Source: Enterocloster aldenensis (lineage in GTDB: Bacteria; Bacillota; Clostridia; Lachnospirales; Lachnospiraceae). From it: DNA of 64,000 nt. Below, piece by piece: positions 54,240-62,888 of this stretch. Numbering within the stretch: position 1 is the stretch's first letter; each line of letters starts with the position of its first letter. The notes beneath the pieces were generated by a model. That model made no database searches and was not told the origin of the DNA. It saw only the letters and a program-made list of their open reading frames with translations. The stretch is from contig NZ_QVEX01000003.1 in assembly GCF_003434055.1 (NCBI RefSeq), forward strand, positions 1 to 64,000, written 5' to 3'. Position numbers and translations under genes: made by a program.

Positions 54240-56843
54240 ATGATGGAACGATATACACCACAGGCCCAGGAAGCGCTGGGCCTGGCAGTGGAAGTGGCGG
54301 AGGGCCTGAACCATGGATATGTGGGAACCGAGCATCTGCTGATCGGCCTGCTGCAGGAAGGCACCGGCGTTGCGGCAAAGGTACTGGATGACAACGGGGT
54401 GGAGGAGGACCGGGTGACCCAGCTGGTGAGCCAGCTGATTGCGCCCAATCCAACCATCCAGACCACGGGACAGACCGCCTATACCCCAAGGGCGCGCCGC
54501 GTCATAGAGAACAGTTACCGGGAAGCAGTGCGCTTTAAGGCGGCGCAGATAGGAACCGAGCACATACTGATTGCCATCCTGCGGGAGGGCGACTGTGTGG
54601 CAAGCAGGCTGCTGAATACCATCGGGGTCAGCATACAGAAGCTCTACATTGACCTGCTGGCAGCCATGGGCGAGGACGCTCCCGCGGTAAAGGACGAGAT
54701 TGGCGCCAAGGGCGGCCGGAAGGGCAACGCCACCCCTACCCTGGACAGCTACAGCCGCAACCTGACCCAGCTGGCGGCAGATGGCAGGCTGGATCCTGTC
54801 ATTGGCCGCGAACAGGAAATCCAGAGGGTCATCCAGATACTGAGCCGCCGCACAAAAAATAACCCCTGCCTTATCGGCGAACCAGGAGTGGGCAAAACCG
54901 CTGTGGTGGAAGGCCTGGCCCAGATGATCACAGCAGGTAATGTTCCAGAGACCATTGCGGACAAGAGGGTCATGACACTGGATTTATCCGGCATGGTGGC
55001 CGGTTCCAAGTACAGGGGAGAGTTTGAGGAACGGATCAAGAAGGTGATATCCGAGGTCATTGATTCCGGGGATGTGCTTTTGTTCATCGACGAGATCCAT
55101 ACAATCATTGGCGCGGGCGGCGCGGAGGGGGCGCTGGATGCCTCCAATATCTTAAAGCCGTCCCTGGCCAGGGGGGAACTGCAGCTGATTGGCGCCACCA
55201 CCATTAATGAATACCGCAAGTATATTGAGAAGGATTCCGCGCTGGAGCGGCGTTTCCAGCCCGTTACGGTGGATGAGCCCACGGAGGAGGAATCCGAGGC
55301 AATCCTTAAGGGCCTGCGCAGCCGCTATGAAGAGCACCACAAGGTGGAAATCACGGACGACGCCCTGTCGGCTGCCGTGAAACTCAGCAGCCGTTATATT
55401 AATGACAGGTTCCTTCCTGATAAGGCCATTGACCTGATAGACGAGGCGTCGTCCAGGGTAAGGCTGATGAATTACACCAAGCCGTCCAAGATTAAGGATT
55501 ATGAGGCGGAGATTGACGCCCTGGAGGAAGGCAAGGAGGAGGCCATTAAGAAGGAGGCCTATGAAAAAGCCGGGGAGATTAAGAAAAAACAGGAAAAGCT
55601 CCGGGAAAAGATAAACCAGACCATGGAAAAGTGGCAGAAGGAAAAGGAAACCAGGAAACTGGTGGTAAGTGAGAACGAGATTGCGGATGTGGTGTCCGGC
55701 TGGACCAAGATTCCGGTAAGGAAGCTGGCAGAGGAGGAATCTGAGCGGCTGATGAACCTGGAAGGCATTCTCCATGAGCGCGTGGTAGGCCAGGAGGAGG
55801 CGGTTACCGCTATCTCCAAGGCCATCCGCAGAGGACGGGTGGGGCTTAAGGACCCGGGCCGCCCCATTGGCTCATTCCTGTTCCTGGGGCCCACCGGCGT
55901 GGGCAAGACAGAGCTCTCAAAGGCATTGTCAGAAGCCATGTTCGGCACGGAGAACGCGCTGATACGCGTGGATATGTCAGAGTATATGGAGAAGCACAGC
56001 GTGTCCAAGATGATCGGTTCACCGCCAGGATACGTGGGTTATGATGAGGGCGGACAGCTCAGCGAGAAGGTAAGGCGCAACCCTTATTCAGTCATTCTCT
56101 TTGATGAGATAGAAAAGGCCCATCCGGATGTGTTCAACATCCTGCTCCAGGTATTGGACGACGGGCATATCACGGACGCCCAGGGCCGTAAAATTGACTT
56201 TAAGAACACCATCATCATCATGACAAGCAACGCCGGCGCGGAAAACATCATTTCCCCCAAGCGCCTTGGGTTCGGCATGACAAGTGACGCCAAGGCGGAT
56301 TACAACTTTATGAAGGACCGGGTGATGGATGAGGTGAAGCGCCTGTTTAAGCCTGAGTTCTTAAACAGGATTGATGAGATCATCGTGTTCCATCAGCTGA
56401 CCAAGGAGCATATCCGCGGAATTGCCGATATCATGCTTAGGACCATTGGAAAGCGCGGCAAGGAGCAGCTGGGGATTGAGCTGGCGGTAACGGATAAGGC
56501 CAGGGAACATCTCATTGACAAGGGCTACGATGACAAATACGGCGCAAGACCCTTAAGGCGCACCATCCAGAATCTGGTAGAGGATAAGATGGCAGAGGAA
56601 ATGCTGGACGGCAGCTTAAAGGCCGGGGATACCGTGACCGTGGACTTTGACGGGGAAAAGCTGACCTTTAAGGCCAAAGCAAAAGCAGCGCCCAGACGCA
56701 GGGCTTCAGGGGGTAAGACAGCGGCCGGGACAGATACAAAAACAGATACAAAAGCAGGTGCCAAAGCAGGCAAGAAACCAGGTCCAAAGACCGGTCCGGC
56801 CAAAGCCGGTTCCGGCAGGACCCCGGCAGGAAAATCAATTTAA
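54240..56843 (+). CDS. clpC: ATP-dependent Clp protease ATP-binding subunit ClpC
   Basis: An 867-residue Hsp100 unfoldase. The N-domain with two repeats (about 1-150) is followed by the first AAA+ module (Walker A GEPGVGKTAVV), a middle region with UVR motif (ALEEGKEEAIKKEAYEKAGE), and a second AAA+ module (GPTGVGKTELSK, with DEIEKAHPDVFN). The C-terminus adds an unusual ~60-residue basic tail rich in Lys, Ala, Gly, Thr and Pro, after VDFDGEKLTFKAKAK. It delivers unfolded or phospho-arginine-marked proteins to ClpP. ATG-ATG at the start makes either codon possible. Confidence 0.95.
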   Translation: MMERYTPQAQEALGLAVEVAEGLNHGYVGTEHLLIGLLQEGTGVAAKVLDDNGVEEDRVTQLVSQLIAPNPTIQTTGQTAYTPRARRVIENSYREAVRFKAAQIGTEHILIAILREGDCVASRLLNTIGVSIQKLYIDLLAAMGEDAPAVKDEIGAKGGRKGNATPTLDSYSRNLTQLAADGRLDPVIGREQEIQRVIQILSRRTKNNPCLIGEPGVGKTAVVEGLAQMITAGNVPETIADKRVMTLDLSGMVAGSKYRGEFEERIKKVISEVIDSGDVLLFIDEIHTIIGAGGAEGALDASNILKPSLARGELQLIGATTINEYRKYIEKDSALERRFQPVTVDEPTEEESEAILKGLRSRYEEHHKVEITDDALSAAVKLSSRYINDRFLPDKAIDLIDEASSRVRLMNYTKPSKIKDYEAEIDALEEGKEEAIKKEAYEKAGEIKKKQEKLREKINQTMEKWQKEKETRKLVVSENEIADVVSGWTKIPVRKLAEEESERLMNLEGILHERVVGQEEAVTAISKAIRRGRVGLKDPGRPIGSFLFLGPTGVGKTELSKALSEAMFGTENALIRVDMSEYMEKHSVSKMIGSPPGYVGYDEGGQLSEKVRRNPYSVILFDEIEKAHPDVFNILLQVLDDGHITDAQGRKIDFKNTIIIMTSNAGAENIISPKRLGFGMTSDAKADYNFMKDRVMDEVKRLFKPEFLNRIDEIIVFHQLTKEHIRGIADIMLRTIGKRGKEQLGIELAVTDKAREHLIDKGYDDKYGARPLRRTIQNLVEDKMAEEMLDGSLKAGDTVTVDFDGEKLTFKAKAKAAPRRRASGGKTAAGTDTKTDTKAGAKAGKKPGPKTGPAKAGSGRTPAGKSI

Positions 56844-56855
56844 GAATTATTTCAC

Positions 56856-56884
56856 TGGTCATTTGGGATGGATTGATGTATAAT
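56856..56884 (+). promoter_or_regulatory. Candidate promoter of the small conserved protein gene
   Basis: TGGTCA (56856-56861) and a perfect TATAAT (56879-56884) are spaced by 17 bp, immediately after clpC and 47 bp before the next start codon. Confidence 0.55.
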
Positions 56885-56930
56885 TTTTATGAGGAAGTTA
56901 CTTAAGCACAATTAGCAGGAGGATAAGAAG

Positions 56931-57347
56931 ATGCCGGTCATTGAAGAATTAATCTGCACGGAGCAGGATGGCACCATTAGTTTTGGCAATTACAAGTTAG
57001 GGCAGAAGGCAAAGAAGTCTGATTTTGAATATCAGGGAGACATGTACAAGGTCAAGACCTACAACGAGATTACCAAGCTGGAGCGCAATGACATGTTTGT
57101 ATATGAATCTGTTCCGGGAACCGCGGCAGAGCACTTCAGGGTTACGGATGAAGGCGTGGAATTCACTGTGGAAGGCAGCAAGGATGCGCAGATTACGGTG
57201 CAGCTGGAGAATGATACGGATTATGAGATTTATGTGAATGACTCAGCGGTTGGCAACATGATGACCAATATGAGCGGCAAACTCAGCGTGAGCGTTGAAC
57301 TGGAGGAAGGCATTTCCGTTCCGGTGAAGGCTGTCAGGCGGGGATGA
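56931..57347 (+). CDS. Small conserved protein of Lachnospiraceae (commonly labelled endosialidase)
   Basis: A 138-residue beta-rich protein preceded by a good AGGAGGATAAG and its own promoter and terminator, so it is an independent gene. It has no signal peptide. The segment YNEITKLERNDMFVYESVPGT and the later VQLENDTDYEIYVND suggest two small beta domains. Databases often carry the name endosialidase for similar proteins, but no sialidase motif is visible and I would not use that name for function. Confidence 0.7.
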   Translation: MPVIEELICTEQDGTISFGNYKLGQKAKKSDFEYQGDMYKVKTYNEITKLERNDMFVYESVPGTAAEHFRVTDEGVEFTVEGSKDAQITVQLENDTDYEIYVNDSAVGNMMTNMSGKLSVSVELEEGISVPVKAVRRG

Positions 57348-57378
57348 TTTGAAGACGTAAGTCAGGAATGTAAGTTAT

Positions 57379-57405
57379 AAGGCCGGAAGCAATTCCGGCC
57401 TTTTT
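57379..57405 (+). terminator. Intrinsic terminator before radA
   Basis: AAGGCCGGAA (57379-57388) pairs perfectly with TTCCGGCCTT (57393-57402), followed by TTT to 57405 as part of a run of T. Confidence 0.9.
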
Positions 57406-57462
57406 CTGTGAACCGGGCGTGTTTGTATCATGATGACGCGGACATGCAGACAGGAGGAAGAG

Positions 57463-58854
57463 ATGGCAAAAGCAAAGACAACTGCATTTTTCTGTAAGGA
57501 ATGCGGTTATGAATCATCAAAATGGATGGGGCAGTGTCCGGGCTGCAGATCCTGGAATACCATGGTGGAGGAACCTCTGGCCCCGTCTTCGGGCAGTGCG
57601 GGAACCAAAGGGCGCAGCAGCCTGATCAGCCAGTCAGGAGACAGGGCGGATCCTGCAAAGCCGGCGCTGCTGTCAGAGATTAATATCGAGGAACAGGACA
57701 GGATAACCACTGGATTTGGGGAGTTGGACCGTGTGCTGGGGGACGGCATTGTAGCCGGCTCCCTGGTGCTGGTGGGAGGCGACCCGGGAATCGGCAAATC
57801 CACTCTCCTGCTTCAGGTATGCAGGCATCTGGCCGGGGCAGGACAGAAGGTGCTTTACATATCAGGCGAGGAATCCCTGAAGCAGATTAAGATGAGGGCA
57901 AACCGGATCGGCCCGGTGACCGGTGACCTGCGTTTCCTGTGTGAGACCAGCCTGGACCGGATTGAACATGCCATTGACAGGTCAATGCCCCAGATTGTGG
58001 TCATAGATTCCATCCAGACCATGTACCGGGAAGAGATTTCCTCTGCGCCGGGAAGCGTAAGCCAGGTAAGGGAATCCACCGCCATACTGATGCAGATAGC
58101 CAAAAGCCGGGGCATTGCCATTTTCGTGGTGGGCCATGTGACAAAGGAAGGCGTGGTGGCAGGCCCCAGGGTGCTGGAACACATGGTGGACACGGTCCTG
58201 TACTTTGAAGGCGACAGGAATGCGTCCTACCGTATCCTGCGCAGTGTCAAGAACCGTTTTGGCTCCACCAATGAAATCGGTGTGTTTGAGATGCAGGAAG
58301 AGGGACTGGCGGAGGTTGGGAACCCGTCGGAATACATGCTGGACGGGCGCCCGGAGGAAGCGTCGGGGGCAGTGGTGTCCTGTTCGCTGGAGGGGACCAG
58401 GCCAATCCTTTTAGAGGTCCAGGCCCTGGTGGCCGAGACAAACTTTGGAATGGCCCGGCGGACAGCGGCGGGAACGGACTATAACCGTGTGAACCTGCTC
58501 ATGGCCGTGCTGGAAAAACGCTGCCGCTATGAAATGTCCCGGCTGGACGCGTATGTGAACATTGCGGGCGGCATGAAGATGAATGAACCGGCCCTGGACC
58601 TGGCCATTGTCATGGCCCTCATATCCAGTTACAAGGACCGGCCCGTGGACCCGCGGATGATCATATTCGGGGAGGTAGGGCTTTCAGGTGAAGTCAGGGC
58701 CGTATCCCAGGCCGACCAGCGGGTGAATGAGGCCGCTAAGCTGGGATTTACCTCCTGCATGCTGCCAAAGGTGTGCGTGGATAAGCTGAAACCGGTGGAA
58801 GGCCTGAAACTCATAGGAGTTTCCAATGTCAGGGAGGCCATAAACATACTGTAG
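57463..58854 (+). CDS. radA: DNA repair protein RadA
   Basis: A 463-residue RecA-like branch-migration ATPase. The zinc finger C11-x-x-C14 and C25-x-x-C28 is followed by the RecA domain with Walker A GDPGIGKST (105-113), the RadA-specific KNRFG motif, and a C-terminal Lon-like domain including ALDLAIVMALISS. The ATG at 57463 has CAGGAGG upstream; the extension to 57430 runs into that site. The HD-domain gene follows 18 bp on. Confidence 0.95.
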   Translation: MAKAKTTAFFCKECGYESSKWMGQCPGCRSWNTMVEEPLAPSSGSAGTKGRSSLISQSGDRADPAKPALLSEINIEEQDRITTGFGELDRVLGDGIVAGSLVLVGGDPGIGKSTLLLQVCRHLAGAGQKVLYISGEESLKQIKMRANRIGPVTGDLRFLCETSLDRIEHAIDRSMPQIVVIDSIQTMYREEISSAPGSVSQVRESTAILMQIAKSRGIAIFVVGHVTKEGVVAGPRVLEHMVDTVLYFEGDRNASYRILRSVKNRFGSTNEIGVFEMQEEGLAEVGNPSEYMLDGRPEEASGAVVSCSLEGTRPILLEVQALVAETNFGMARRTAAGTDYNRVNLLMAVLEKRCRYEMSRLDAYVNIAGGMKMNEPALDLAIVMALISSYKDRPVDPRMIIFGEVGLSGEVRAVSQADQRVNEAAKLGFTSCMLPKVCVDKLKPVEGLKLIGVSNVREAINIL

Positions 58855-58872
58855 GGAAAGAGGGGATGGGGC

Positions 58873-59673
58873 ATGGAAGATAAAACCGGCTGTATGGAAC
58901 CGGCATATACGCGGAACGCATTTACAAAGGCTGTCCTGGATAAAGAACTGCCGGATGATGCGCTGGCCCAGGAAGCCCTTTTTGGCATGGTTCCGGAATT
59001 CAGGGCCATGGCTGGATTTGAACAGAATAACATACACCATGTGTATGATGTGTGGCAGCATACCATGAAGGCCTTATCCGCTGCAGGGGATGATATCATA
59101 GTCCGCCTGGCAGTCCTGTTCCATGATATCGGAAAACCGCACTGTTACACGCAGGATGAACATGGCATTGGCCATTTCTATGGCCATGGGGCTGTATCTG
59201 CAGGAATGACCCGCAGGATATTGGAAGACCTGGGATTTGATTGTGTTACAAGGGAAAAGGTGGGTGAACTTGTAAAATACCATGACCTGAACCTGCGCGG
59301 CAGACATAAAAGTGTAAGGAACTGGCTGAACCGGCTGGGCAAAGAACAGTTTTGCAGGCTTTTAGCCATATTCCGGTGTGATGCGGCGGGACAGAATCCG
59401 GATTATCTTGAGGAGAAAACCGCGGCAATAGACCGGATAGCTGCCATCTTAGAGGAGATTGCCTCCAAAGAGGGATGCCTTGGGATGAAAGACCTGGCAG
59501 TTACCGGGCATGACCTGATCCTGCTCGGGGTCCCCCAGGGCAGACAGGTGGGTGAAACGCTGCAAAGGTTATGTGAAGTAGTGTCATCCGGCGCTGTTCC
59601 AAATGAACGGAAATCCCTATTAGATAAGTCAGGGGAATGGTTGGGTGTACATAATGCACAAAAACTAATGTAA
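58873..59673 (+). CDS. HD-domain protein resembling the C-terminal half of a CCA-adding enzyme
   Basis: A 266-residue protein. HD-domain metal ligands are visible: HVYDVWQHT (first His), LFHDIGKP (HD pair) and YHDLN. Both flanks (DKELPDDALAQEALFGMVPEFRAMAGFEQNN before, and LRGRHKSVRNWLNRLG after) match class II tRNA nucleotidyltransferases, where this HD part follows the head and neck domains. The nucleotidyltransferase head is absent and the upstream gene is intact radA. It may be a free phosphohydrolase, acting for example on 2',3'-cyclic phosphates. That activity is unproven. The ribosome binding site is GAGGGG. Confidence 0.83.
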   Translation: MEDKTGCMEPAYTRNAFTKAVLDKELPDDALAQEALFGMVPEFRAMAGFEQNNIHHVYDVWQHTMKALSAAGDDIIVRLAVLFHDIGKPHCYTQDEHGIGHFYGHGAVSAGMTRRILEDLGFDCVTREKVGELVKYHDLNLRGRHKSVRNWLNRLGKEQFCRLLAIFRCDAAGQNPDYLEEKTAAIDRIAAILEEIASKEGCLGMKDLAVTGHDLILLGVPQGRQVGETLQRLCEVVSSGAVPNERKSLLDKSGEWLGVHNAQKLM

Positions 59674-59694
59674 AATATTGAGAAAAAAAGCCAA

Positions 59695-59723
59695 TAGACT
59701 AAAAAAGTTTTAGGGTATATAAT
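59695..59723 (+). promoter_or_regulatory. Promoter of the purine riboswitch/permease transcript
   Basis: TAGACT (59695-59700) and perfect TATAAT (59718-59723) are spaced by 17 bp, placing the start near 59730, about 22 bases before the aptamer. Confidence 0.6.
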
Positions 59724-59751
59724 TAATTTTGTATTAAATATTGGTGCTATT

Positions 59752-59819
59752 CACTATGTATATCCTGAGAATTGGCTCAGAGTTTCTACCAACTGCCGTA
59801 AAGAGTTGACTACATGGAT
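59752..59819 (+). promoter_or_regulatory. Purine riboswitch aptamer with guanine-type specificity base
   Basis: All parts of the purine aptamer are present. P1 is formed by CTATGTA and TACATGG. P2 is CTGAG/CTCAG with loop AATTGG. J2/3 reads GTTTCTACC. P3 is CAACT/AGTTG with loop GCCGTAA, and the loop bases GG and CC can make the known kissing pairs. The J3/1 segment reads GACTAC: the C at the position equivalent to nucleotide 74 predicts guanine/hypoxanthine rather than adenine binding. The P2 loop is one base shorter than usual. The gene controlled is a purine permease. Confidence 0.93.
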
Positions 59820-59863
59820 GGGGTGCGTAATAACAATGCCCTGATGTAGTTGGCTCTTTTTTT
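59802..59863 (+). terminator. Riboswitch terminator that competes with aptamer helices
   Basis: AGAGTTGACTACAT (59802-59815) pairs over 14 bp, with three G-U wobbles, with ATGTAGTTGGCTCT (59844-59857), followed by a T-run to 59863. The 5' arm consists of the 3' strands of P3 and P1 of the aptamer, so terminator and ligand-bound aptamer exclude each other. No other hairpin adjoins the T-run. Confidence 0.85.
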
Positions 59864-59990
59864 GGTGACCAGAAAGCTGTTGGCGGAAAGGAGTGGTGGC
59901 AGAAAGCCGGTAAGATCCAGCTACATGAATCACAGTACTAGAAATCTGATGACATCATACAGATTAAAACAAGACATGGAGGACATAGCA

Positions 59991-61409
59991 TTGGATCAGA
60001 AAAAAGGATTGATAGACCGCTATTTTGAAGTCTCCCGGAATCATTCAACCATCCGGACAGAGGTACTCGCAGGAATCACCACATTCATAACCATTGCCTA
60101 CATCTTAATTTTAAACCCTCAGGTTTTATCTGACCCGTATATGATTATGGGCGATACCATAATGGCGGGCAAAATTGCAAATGGCGTATTTATCGGGACA
60201 TGTATCGGCGCATTTATCGGAACCGCCCTTTGCGCATTGTATGCCAAGGTTCCCTTTGCGCAGGCGCCGGGCATGGGCCTGAATGCATTTTTTGCCTACA
60301 CGGTTGTGCTGGGAATGGGCTATACATATGGCCAGGCCCTGGTAATTGTATTTATCTCAGGTATTTTCTTTATTGTCATCACGGCCATTGGACTTAGGGA
60401 AGCCATCATCCGGTCCATACCAGACGCGGTGAAGACAGCGATAACGCCAGGTATCGGATTGTTTATCACCATCATAGGACTTAAGAACGCGGGTATTGTA
60501 ATAGCCAATCCGGCCACCCTTGTAAGTCTTGTGGACTTTTCACAGTGGAAGGCGGAAGGCGCGGATATGGCGCTGATTAACGGCGCCCTGGTAGCGCTTT
60601 TGGGCCTTGTCACCATGGGTATACTGCACGCAAGGAAAGTTAAAGGTTCCATCCTTCTGGGCATTGTGGCAGCAACACTGATCGGCATCCCGCTGGGCAT
60701 CACACACATTTCCAACCTGGACATGAACATTGCTGTAAAATTCCAGGATTTCGCAGAAGTATCCTTTATGAAAATGGACTTTGCAGGTTTATTTGCAGGA
60801 GGGAACTTCATTGAGACCTTATTTACGGTTACCATGCTGGTAATCAGCTTCTCCCTGGTCAATATGTTTGATTCCATTGGCACCCTTCTGGGGGCGGCCA
60901 AGCAGTCGGGCATGATTGATGAGAATGGAGAAGTCATCCATATGAAACAGGCCCTGATGTCAGACGCAATCTCCACAGCAGCAGGCGCAATGGTTGGAAC
61001 CTCCACCGTAACAACCGTGGTTGAGTCCAGCGCAGGAATCGCTGCAGGGGGAAGGACAGGGCTTACAAGCCTTGTTACTGCAGTCATGTTCCTGGCAGCC
61101 ATTATTTTCGTTCCGGTGGTAAGCATCATTCCGGCGGCAGCAACAGCCCCGGCCCTGATTTTTGTAGGCATCCTGATGCTGGGTAATATCAGGGACGTGG
61201 ATTTCAGCGACATGAGCAATGCGCTTCCGGCTTTCTGCACCATCGTATTCATGCCATTTACCTACTCCATTGCAAACGGAGTTGCATTCGGCCTGATTAC
61301 ATACTGCCTGATGAAGCTTACAACGGGCAGGAAACAGGATGTTAAGGTGCTGACCCTGATGATTTCAGCTGTATTTATAGTAAGATATGCATTTATGACA
61401 TTGGGATAA
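59991..61409 (+). CDS. NCS2-type guanine/hypoxanthine permease (AzgA-like)
   Basis: A 472-residue membrane permease with about 12 helices. The AzgA/GhxP signatures are visible: RTEVLAGITTFITIAYI near the N-terminus, FAQAPGMGLNAFFAYTV and STVTTVVESSAGIAAGGRTG. The best start is TTG 59991, 8 bases after GGAGG (59978-59982), giving a normal family N-terminus. An upstream ATG (59976) overlaps the site, and the longest frame runs into the terminator. Control by the guanine-type riboswitch supports purine transport. Confidence 0.9.
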   Translation: MDQKKGLIDRYFEVSRNHSTIRTEVLAGITTFITIAYILILNPQVLSDPYMIMGDTIMAGKIANGVFIGTCIGAFIGTALCALYAKVPFAQAPGMGLNAFFAYTVVLGMGYTYGQALVIVFISGIFFIVITAIGLREAIIRSIPDAVKTAITPGIGLFITIIGLKNAGIVIANPATLVSLVDFSQWKAEGADMALINGALVALLGLVTMGILHARKVKGSILLGIVAATLIGIPLGITHISNLDMNIAVKFQDFAEVSFMKMDFAGLFAGGNFIETLFTVTMLVISFSLVNMFDSIGTLLGAAKQSGMIDENGEVIHMKQALMSDAISTAAGAMVGTSTVTTVVESSAGIAAGGRTGLTSLVTAVMFLAAIIFVPVVSIIPAAATAPALIFVGILMLGNIRDVDFSDMSNALPAFCTIVFMPFTYSIANGVAFGLITYCLMKLTTGRKQDVKVLTLMISAVFIVRYAFMTLG

Positions 61410-61420
61410 ATGATGTGCGG

Positions 61421-61466
61421 TATAGTGGTGGATATTCGGATTATGGATATTCATCACTATATTTTT
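61421..61466 (+). terminator. Intrinsic terminator after the purine permease gene
   Basis: TATAGTGGTGGATATTC (61421-61437) pairs with GATATTCATCACTATA (61446-61461) using G-U wobbles, followed by TTTTT (61462-61466). Confidence 0.8.
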
Positions 61467-61532
61467 GCGCTGTTCTGTGTTATTATGACATAAGACATGG
61501 AAAAGAATGGATTAGTTGGGGGACAATTTAAA

Positions 61533-61832
61533 ATGAACGAGCACCGGAGGGGACATTACATGTACGGTCCTTCTTTTGTGCTTACCAGCCATACCATCTA
61601 TACATACAGTGTGGACGGAACAAGCTATACCGGCATTGACGCCAGGACCCCGCTTGCCTTGGCAAAGGGAGGGAATCATGGGGATGAGGTGGAAATATAT
61701 TATAACCTCAATGATGTCATGGAATTCTACTGTCCAAATGAAGACAGGAATATAATATACGCTGATTTAATCATCACGGGCATGATTGCCGCTGGGGCCG
61801 GGTTGTTTTATTATCTGTCTTGCTGCCGGTGA
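61533..61832 (+). CDS. DUF3592-like small membrane protein
   Basis: A protein of about 99 residues. The central segment (TYSVDGTSYTGID, then GDEVEIYYNLNDVMEFYCPNE) matches the DUF3592 beta-module. One C-terminal membrane helix (about 78-95, LIITGMIAAGAGLFYYL) follows. A start at 61533 (GGGGG at 10 bases) seems better than the in-frame ATG at 61497, which has no binding site. Family members usually have an additional N-terminal helix, so this one is short. Function is unknown. Confidence 0.6.
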   Translation: MNEHRRGHYMYGPSFVLTSHTIYTYSVDGTSYTGIDARTPLALAKGGNHGDEVEIYYNLNDVMEFYCPNEDRNIIYADLIITGMIAAGAGLFYYLSCCR

Positions 61833-61922
61833 CCATATGCGGTAATCATGTGCGGTAGTCATGTGCGGCAGTCATGTCCCGACAGGCCGGACAGCGGCAT
61901 AATAAGCGCCAGGAGGTATATT

Positions 61923-62837
61923 ATGGAAGAGCACGGGAAGGTTTCCGGATTATATCAGAAGAATCTGGAACGGTTTGAGAAAAACAAAAGGTGGAGGGAT
62001 GCGGCTTCAATTGTCTGCATCCTGCTGGGAAGTTTCATTGTGGCAGTTAATATGAATACCTTTGTGGAACAGGGGAAACTGGTGCCGGGAGGGTTCTCGG
62101 GGCTTGCCAAGCTGTTACAGAGGGTGGGGCTGACTTTTTATGATACGAAGATTTCGTTTACCCTGCTTAATGTGGTGTTCAACGCAGTGCCTGCTGTTTT
62201 CGCTTACCGTCTGGTAGGAAAAAAGTTTACCATCCTATCCTGTGTCAGCCTGTTTACGGTATCCATCCTGGTGGATGAGCTGCCTGTGATTCCCATCACA
62301 GGGGACATCCTGCTGATTTCGGTTTTCGGGGGAATCATCAATGGCCTGGGCATGAGCCTTGTCCTGAACAGCAATGCCAGCGGCGGAGGAACGGACTTTA
62401 TTGCCATGTCCCTGTCCGCCAGGTACAAGGTATCCACATTTAACTACATGCTTTTATTCAGCGCCGTAATCATCCTGATTTCGGGCGCCATATTCGGAAT
62501 GGATAAGGCATTATATTCCATCATATTCCAGTTCTGCAACACCCAGGTCATCAATACGTTCTATAAGAAATATAAGAAAAAAACCTTGATGATTGTCACG
62601 GACAATCCGGCCGCCGTCTCAGCGGACCTGCTTGAACTTACCAACCACAGCAGCACCATACTGAAAGGCTTTGGCTCCTACACGGCCCATAAGAAATATC
62701 TGATTTACACCGTGCTTTCGGACGGTGACGTGAGGAAAATGAAAAAACGTATCCGTGAGCAGTATCCGGATACGTTTGTGAACGTCATCAATTCCAGCGA
62801 CGTGGTGGGGAATTTTTATATACAGCCCTTTGAGTAA
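61923..62837 (+). CDS. YitT-family membrane protein (DUF161/DUF2179)
   Basis: A 304-residue protein with five to six membrane helices in the first ~220 residues and a soluble C-terminal DUF2179 domain (about 225-300, KKTLMIVTDNPAAVSADLLEL). The start at 61923 follows AGGAGG at 6 bases; the in-frame extension is upstream of it. The loop NSNASGGGTDFIAM is typical of YitT proteins. They are widespread in Firmicutes and of unknown transport function. Confidence 0.88.
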   Translation: MEEHGKVSGLYQKNLERFEKNKRWRDAASIVCILLGSFIVAVNMNTFVEQGKLVPGGFSGLAKLLQRVGLTFYDTKISFTLLNVVFNAVPAVFAYRLVGKKFTILSCVSLFTVSILVDELPVIPITGDILLISVFGGIINGLGMSLVLNSNASGGGTDFIAMSLSARYKVSTFNYMLLFSAVIILISGAIFGMDKALYSIIFQFCNTQVINTFYKKYKKKTLMIVTDNPAAVSADLLELTNHSSTILKGFGSYTAHKKYLIYTVLSDGDVRKMKKRIREQYPDTFVNVINSSDVVGNFYIQPFE

Positions 62838-62888
62838 ATGGTTTGGCAGGATAAGCAGGCCATGGGCATGGAGGGAATGGGAAGGCCG

